45,120 nucleotides of DNA from contig DHZF01000066.1 in the NCBI GenBank assembly GCA_002414505.1, positions 1 to 45,120 on the forward strand, read 5' to 3'. The notes beneath the pieces were generated by a model that did not search any database, was not told the origin of the DNA, and saw only the letters and a program-made list of their open reading frames with translations. This DNA comes from Hyphomonas sp. UBA5111. Lineage in GTDB: Bacteria > Pseudomonadota > Alphaproteobacteria > Caulobacterales > Hyphomonadaceae. Position numbers and translations under genes: made by a program. This document shows, in pieces, positions 42,242 to 45,120 of this stretch; within the stretch, counting starts at the first letter, position 1; each line of letters opens with the position of its first letter.

Positions 42242-43147
42242 ATGGAATTTACCCCAATCGAAGACCTGAAGGCCGAAGTCGAAAGCATGGCTTCGGCCTT
42301 TTTCAAAAGCCTGCCAAACCTGACCATCGCCCTGGTGATCCTGGTGGTGACCCTGCTCGCTGGTCGCATCATTCGGGCGGTCGTGTCGGCGGCCATGCAG
42401 CGCGCGCATGTCCGCGACGCCCTGGTCACGCTCGCGCGAAACCTGATTTCCATTGCGGCCTGGGTCCTCGGCGTTGCCATAGCCATGACCGTGATCTTCC
42501 CCTCGGTATCACCATCTGACATCATCGCGGGCCTCGGCCTGACATCGGTCGCCATCGGCTTTGCGTTCAAAGATGTGTTCGAGAATTTCCTCGCAGGCGT
42601 CATTATCCTGGGTCGGGAAAAGCTGCGCATCGGGGACGTGATCGAGTGCGAAGATGTTTATGGCCGCGTGGAAAACATCCTGATCCGGGAAACCCATGTC
42701 CGCGAGATAGATGGCGAACTGGTTATCGTGCCGAATTCCTATCTCTTCAAGAATCCCGTGAACATCGAGACCGATCGCGGCCTGAAACGCCAGGAATTGG
42801 TCGTGGGGGTCGATTACGACACCGATATGCGTCAGGCGAAGGCCGTGCTGCAGGATGCGCTGGAGTCCTGTGAGACGGTGAAACAATCCGAGACCAAGGA
42901 TGTCCAATGCGTGTCGTTCGGCGGCTCCTCAATCGATTTCAAATTGCTCTGGTGGTCCGGCAGTCGCCCGGCGGAGCAGCGTGAAACCTATGATGAGGTC
43001 GCCTTTGCCGTGAAGGATGCCCTGGACGAAGCGGGCATCACAATCCCTTTCCCGCAATCGACCCTGTCGTTCCGCGAAGAGGCGATGCCGATACCGCTGA
43101 AGTCGATCCTGTCGGAAAAACAGGAAGCGGCGAACGAGAACGGCTGA
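42242..43147 (+). CDS. Mechanosensitive ion channel, MscS family
   Basis: A 301-residue channel that opens under membrane tension. Three membrane helices: about 26-46 (LTIALVILVVTLLAGRIIRA), about 64-82 (ISIAAWVLGVAIAMTVIF), and the pore-lining third helix around 92-121 (IIAGLGLTSVAIGFAFKDVF). The beta domain motif VIVPNSYLFKNPVNIETDRG follows near 160. Length equals E. coli MscS plus a short tail ending SEKQEAANENG. It protects against hypo-osmotic shock. The neighbouring DUF2270 protein is also a membrane protein, 55 bases on. Confidence 0.93.
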   Translation: MEFTPIEDLKAEVESMASAFFKSLPNLTIALVILVVTLLAGRIIRAVVSAAMQRAHVRDALVTLARNLISIAAWVLGVAIAMTVIFPSVSPSDIIAGLGLTSVAIGFAFKDVFENFLAGVIILGREKLRIGDVIECEDVYGRVENILIRETHVREIDGELVIVPNSYLFKNPVNIETDRGLKRQELVVGVDYDTDMRQAKAVLQDALESCETVKQSETKDVQCVSFGGSSIDFKLLWWSGSRPAEQRETYDEVAFAVKDALDEAGITIPFPQSTLSFREEAMPIPLKSILSEKQEAANENG

Positions 43148-43202
43148 TTTTGGGGCGGTTTCCCCCTTGGCGCGGCCAAGACTCCCGCCATAGAATGGGG
43201 CC

Positions 43203-43955
43203 ATGAGCGATATTGAATTCCAGGAAGATCCGGACGGCGACCCGCCGGAAGCCATTGTCGGCAGCAAGGAGGTTGGCGCGCTGGCGCACCTCTACCGGGC
43301 GGAAGTCTATCGCTCCACGATCTGGCGCCAACGCCTCGACCAGACGACCAATTGGGCCGTGATCTCTACCGGCATCGGCCTGTCGGTTTCTTTTGCCAGT
43401 GACCGGGCCTCGCCGTTTCCCATCGTGCTCGTTGGCGCGCTTTGCATCATGTTCCTGATCCTGGAAGCCAGGCGCTACCGGTTCTTCTATGTCTGGCGCT
43501 TCCGGGCGCGGGTGCTGGAGATCGCCTTCTATGTGCCTATGCTGCGCGGGGAAGGAGCGCGTATTCCCCTCGACCGGGGCACGGCGCTATCGGATGATTA
43601 CGAAAAGCCGCAATACCGAATATCCATGCCGCGCGCGATCGGGCGCCGCCTGCGCCGCAATTATGGCTGGATCTTTGCCATTCAGGGCGCAGCCTATTTT
43701 GCCAAGATTGCAATCCATCCCACGGATGTCCTGACACTCGGCGAATTTGTCCGCCGCGCGCATATCGGGCCCATTCCGGGGCTGATCTCCATCGTTTTCG
43801 GTCTGGCCTTCCACGCGGCCTGGATGACGCTAGCCTGGAAAACCTGGTTCGACGAACGCCAGGACAAGACCAAGATGGCCGACTTCCTGAAAAGCCGCGA
43901 AGACGTGAATCGCCGGCCAAAGGCCCAGCCCCTCGGCGACATCACGCAGGACTAG
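43203..43955 (+). CDS. DUF2270 family membrane protein
   Basis: A 250-residue protein. The EVGALAHLYRAEVYRSTIWRQ opening (here EVGALAHLYRAEVYRSTIW) and the two hydrophobic segments at about 53-85 (NWAVISTGIGLSVSF and FPIVLVGALCIMFLILEARR) match DUF2270. Two more membrane segments are near 160-210, around FAIQGAAYFAKIAI and GLISIVFGLAFHAAWM. Function unknown. A small hairpin, GGGCTGTTTTAGCCC at 43961-43975, follows the stop and overlaps the MoxR stop codon; it may be a minimal terminator. Confidence 0.85.
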   Translation: MSDIEFQEDPDGDPPEAIVGSKEVGALAHLYRAEVYRSTIWRQRLDQTTNWAVISTGIGLSVSFASDRASPFPIVLVGALCIMFLILEARRYRFFYVWRFRARVLEIAFYVPMLRGEGARIPLDRGTALSDDYEKPQYRISMPRAIGRRLRRNYGWIFAIQGAAYFAKIAIHPTDVLTLGEFVRRAHIGPIPGLISIVFGLAFHAAWMTLAWKTWFDERQDKTKMADFLKSREDVNRRPKAQPLGDITQD

Positions 43956-43968
43956 CAATAGGGCTGTT

Positions 43969-44841
43969 TTAGCCCGCAGGACCGCGGCGGCCTCCGCTGC
44001 CGTCGCCGCGACGGGCGAGGAAGGCAAGGCGCTCGAACAGGGCAACGTCCTGTTCGTTCTTCAGCAGCGCGCCATGTAGCGGCGGCGTCAGACGATCCGG
44101 GTCATTTTCCTGCAGCGTTTCGAGGTCGATATCCTCGTTCATCAGGAGCTTCAGCCAGTCGAGCAGTTCCGAGGTCGACGGTTTCTTCTTCACACCGGGC
44201 AGTTCACGCATGGCGTAGAAGGTCGTCAGCGCGTCCTTGACCAGTTTCTTCTTGATGTCGGGGAAGTGGACGTCGACAATTTCCTGCATCGTCTCTTCGT
44301 CCGGGAATTTGATGAAGTGGAAGAAGCAGCGGCGCAGGAAGGCGTCCGGCAATTCCTTCTCATTGTTCGACGTGATGATCACGATCGGGCGCTGCAGGGC
44401 CTTCACGGTCTCGTCGGTTTCGTAGACATAGAACTCCATCCGGTCGAGTTCCTGCAGGAGATCGTTCGGGAATTCGATGTCGGCCTTGTCGATCTCGTCG
44501 ATCAGCAGGATCGGGCGCTTGTCGGCGGTGAACGCCTCCCACAGCTTGCCCTTCTTGATGTAATTCGCCACGTCCTTGGCGCGCTCTTCGCCCATCTGGC
44601 CGTCGCGCAGGCGGGAGACCGCATCATATTCGTAGAGACCCTGGCTCGCCTTGGTGGTCGATTTGATGTGCCATTCAATGAGTTCTGCCCCGAGGGCCTT
44701 GGCTACCTCGATGGCAAGCACCGTCTTGCCGGTGCCCGGCTCCCCCTTGATCAGGAGCGGCCGCTCCAGAGCTATGGCGGCATTGACGGCCACTTTCAAA
44801 TCCTCGGTGGCGACGTAATCCTGGGTGCCTTCAAAGCGCAT
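43969..44841 (-). CDS. MoxR family AAA+ ATPase
   Basis: A 290-residue AAA+ ATPase: Walker A GEPGTGKT at about 37-44, Walker B PILLIDEIDKAD at about 108-119, and the ITSNNEKELPDAFLRR sensor region near 153-168. The C-terminal lid is included. MoxR ATPases act with VWA proteins of the CoxE type to mature or load cofactors in dehydrogenases, oxidases or nitric-oxide reductases. The CoxE-like partner lies 3.4 kb downstream on the same strand, beyond five plus-strand genes. GAGGAAGAG precedes the ATG. Confidence 0.94.
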   Translation of the reverse strand: MRFEGTQDYVATEDLKVAVNAAIALERPLLIKGEPGTGKTVLAIEVAKALGAELIEWHIKSTTKASQGLYEYDAVSRLRDGQMGEERAKDVANYIKKGKLWEAFTADKRPILLIDEIDKADIEFPNDLLQELDRMEFYVYETDETVKALQRPIVIITSNNEKELPDAFLRRCFFHFIKFPDEETMQEIVDVHFPDIKKKLVKDALTTFYAMRELPGVKKKPSTSELLDWLKLLMNEDIDLETLQENDPDRLTPPLHGALLKNEQDVALFERLAFLARRGDGSGGRRGPAG

Positions 44842-45120
44842 GAACTCTTCCTCATCTGGGTCTTAGCCAACAATAGTGTCGCGAAAGTCAGGAGCAAGCG
44901 CTTACGTGGCGAAAGGCATCGCCGCAGTGCAGCACCGAATTCATTTCGGCTCGATGGCCGCCTGTGGTAAAAAGGAATGGCCATGCGCGCCGCCGCAGTG
45001 CTTCAAGCTTCAGATGAGCGCCGCGCTGGGTCTGGTTAGGTGGCCCAAACGGGCCGTGACGGACCGGAGCCAATGTAGGCCTTGTGATCCTATGCATATG
45101 GGAAACGGGCGCATGGCACA
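44842..45120. other. Gene-free right end of the window
   Basis: No convincing gene is seen in these 279 bases. An ATG at 45092, with another in frame at 45098, is open to the edge and could begin a gene outside the window, but nothing supports it. GGCCCAAACGGGCC near 45042 is a short hairpin, and GCCGCAGTGC occurs twice, about 70 bases apart. The MoxR promoter should lie at the left of this stretch. Confidence 0.4.

Noticed and set aside
1..45120. tRNA, rRNA, CRISPR array, prophage, insertion sequence or attachment site
   Set aside because: I looked for cloverleaf-like segments, evenly spaced repeats, transposase or integrase proteins and terminal inverted repeats and found none I could defend.

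Overview
The window reads as a stretch of chromosome from a free-living alphaproteobacterium. It is GC-rich and densely packed with housekeeping genes, and I see no plasmid, phage, insertion-sequence, CRISPR, rRNA or tRNA signature. DUF1489 and DUF2333 proteins, a Fur protein without the usual cysteine motifs, a leucine dehydrogenase and a TonB-dependent receptor fit a marine or aquatic member of the Hyphomonadaceae (Hyphomonas or Henriciella type). That placement comes from protein character and gene neighbourhood, not from a search.

Layout, left to right. 1-2.9 kb: a GNAT acetyltransferase, truA, an acyl-CoA dehydrogenase and an EthD-domain protein, all on the plus strand. 2.9-4.7 kb: methionine gamma-lyase (megL, minus) diverging from an Lrp/AsnC regulator, with two inverted repeats between them. 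4.8-10.3 kb: glnD, murJ and trpS (PII signalling, lipid II flipping, Trp-tRNA charging). 10.4-12.1 kb: a PCuAC copper-chaperone lipoprotein and a DUF2333 membrane protein. 12.2-17.4 kb: nfuA, a RutE-type nitroreductase, tsaB-rimI, a YghX-like dienelactone hydrolase, fur, a secreted orphan and a DUF1489 protein. 17.4-22.0 kb: a TauE/SafE permease converging on a minus-strand operon of DUF3604 lipoprotein, PpiC-type isomerase and HupE/UreJ-type membrane protein. 22.1-24.4 kb: a small acidic protein, a universal stress protein and leucine dehydrogenase.

24.7-31.8 kb: a TrkH potassium transporter, a 545-residue acidic disordered protein, a thioredoxin-like/DUF1131-like lipoprotein and a TonB-dependent receptor ending at a strong bidirectional terminator. 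31.8-36.2 kb: thiolase, a GmhB-like phosphatase, a tiny glycine-rich membrane protein, a TetA-like MFS exporter and a GNAT acetyltransferase. 36.2-45.1 kb: lemA-DUF2207, a crotonase-family protein, a CoxE-like VWA protein, an ArsR-SRPBCC pair with a clear promoter/operator, a secreted orphan, a small MscS channel, a DUF2270 protein and a MoxR ATPase. The final 279 bases hold no gene I can support.

The best candidate for an undescribed system is the DUF3604-PpiC-HupE operon at 18.3-22.0 kb. It puts an exported PHP-like metalloenzyme, a membrane-anchored foldase and a HupE-type protein whose predicted mature N-terminus is a histidine on one transcript. That suggests envelope metalloenzyme maturation or metal handling. 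Other points worth a look: a calcium-binding-type loop inside the TonB receptor, the disordered acidic protein with conserved-looking ends, family members missing canonical active-site or zinc ligands (crotonase, GmhB-like), a MoxR/CoxE pair split by opposite-strand genes, and several well-formed inverted repeats in promoter positions.
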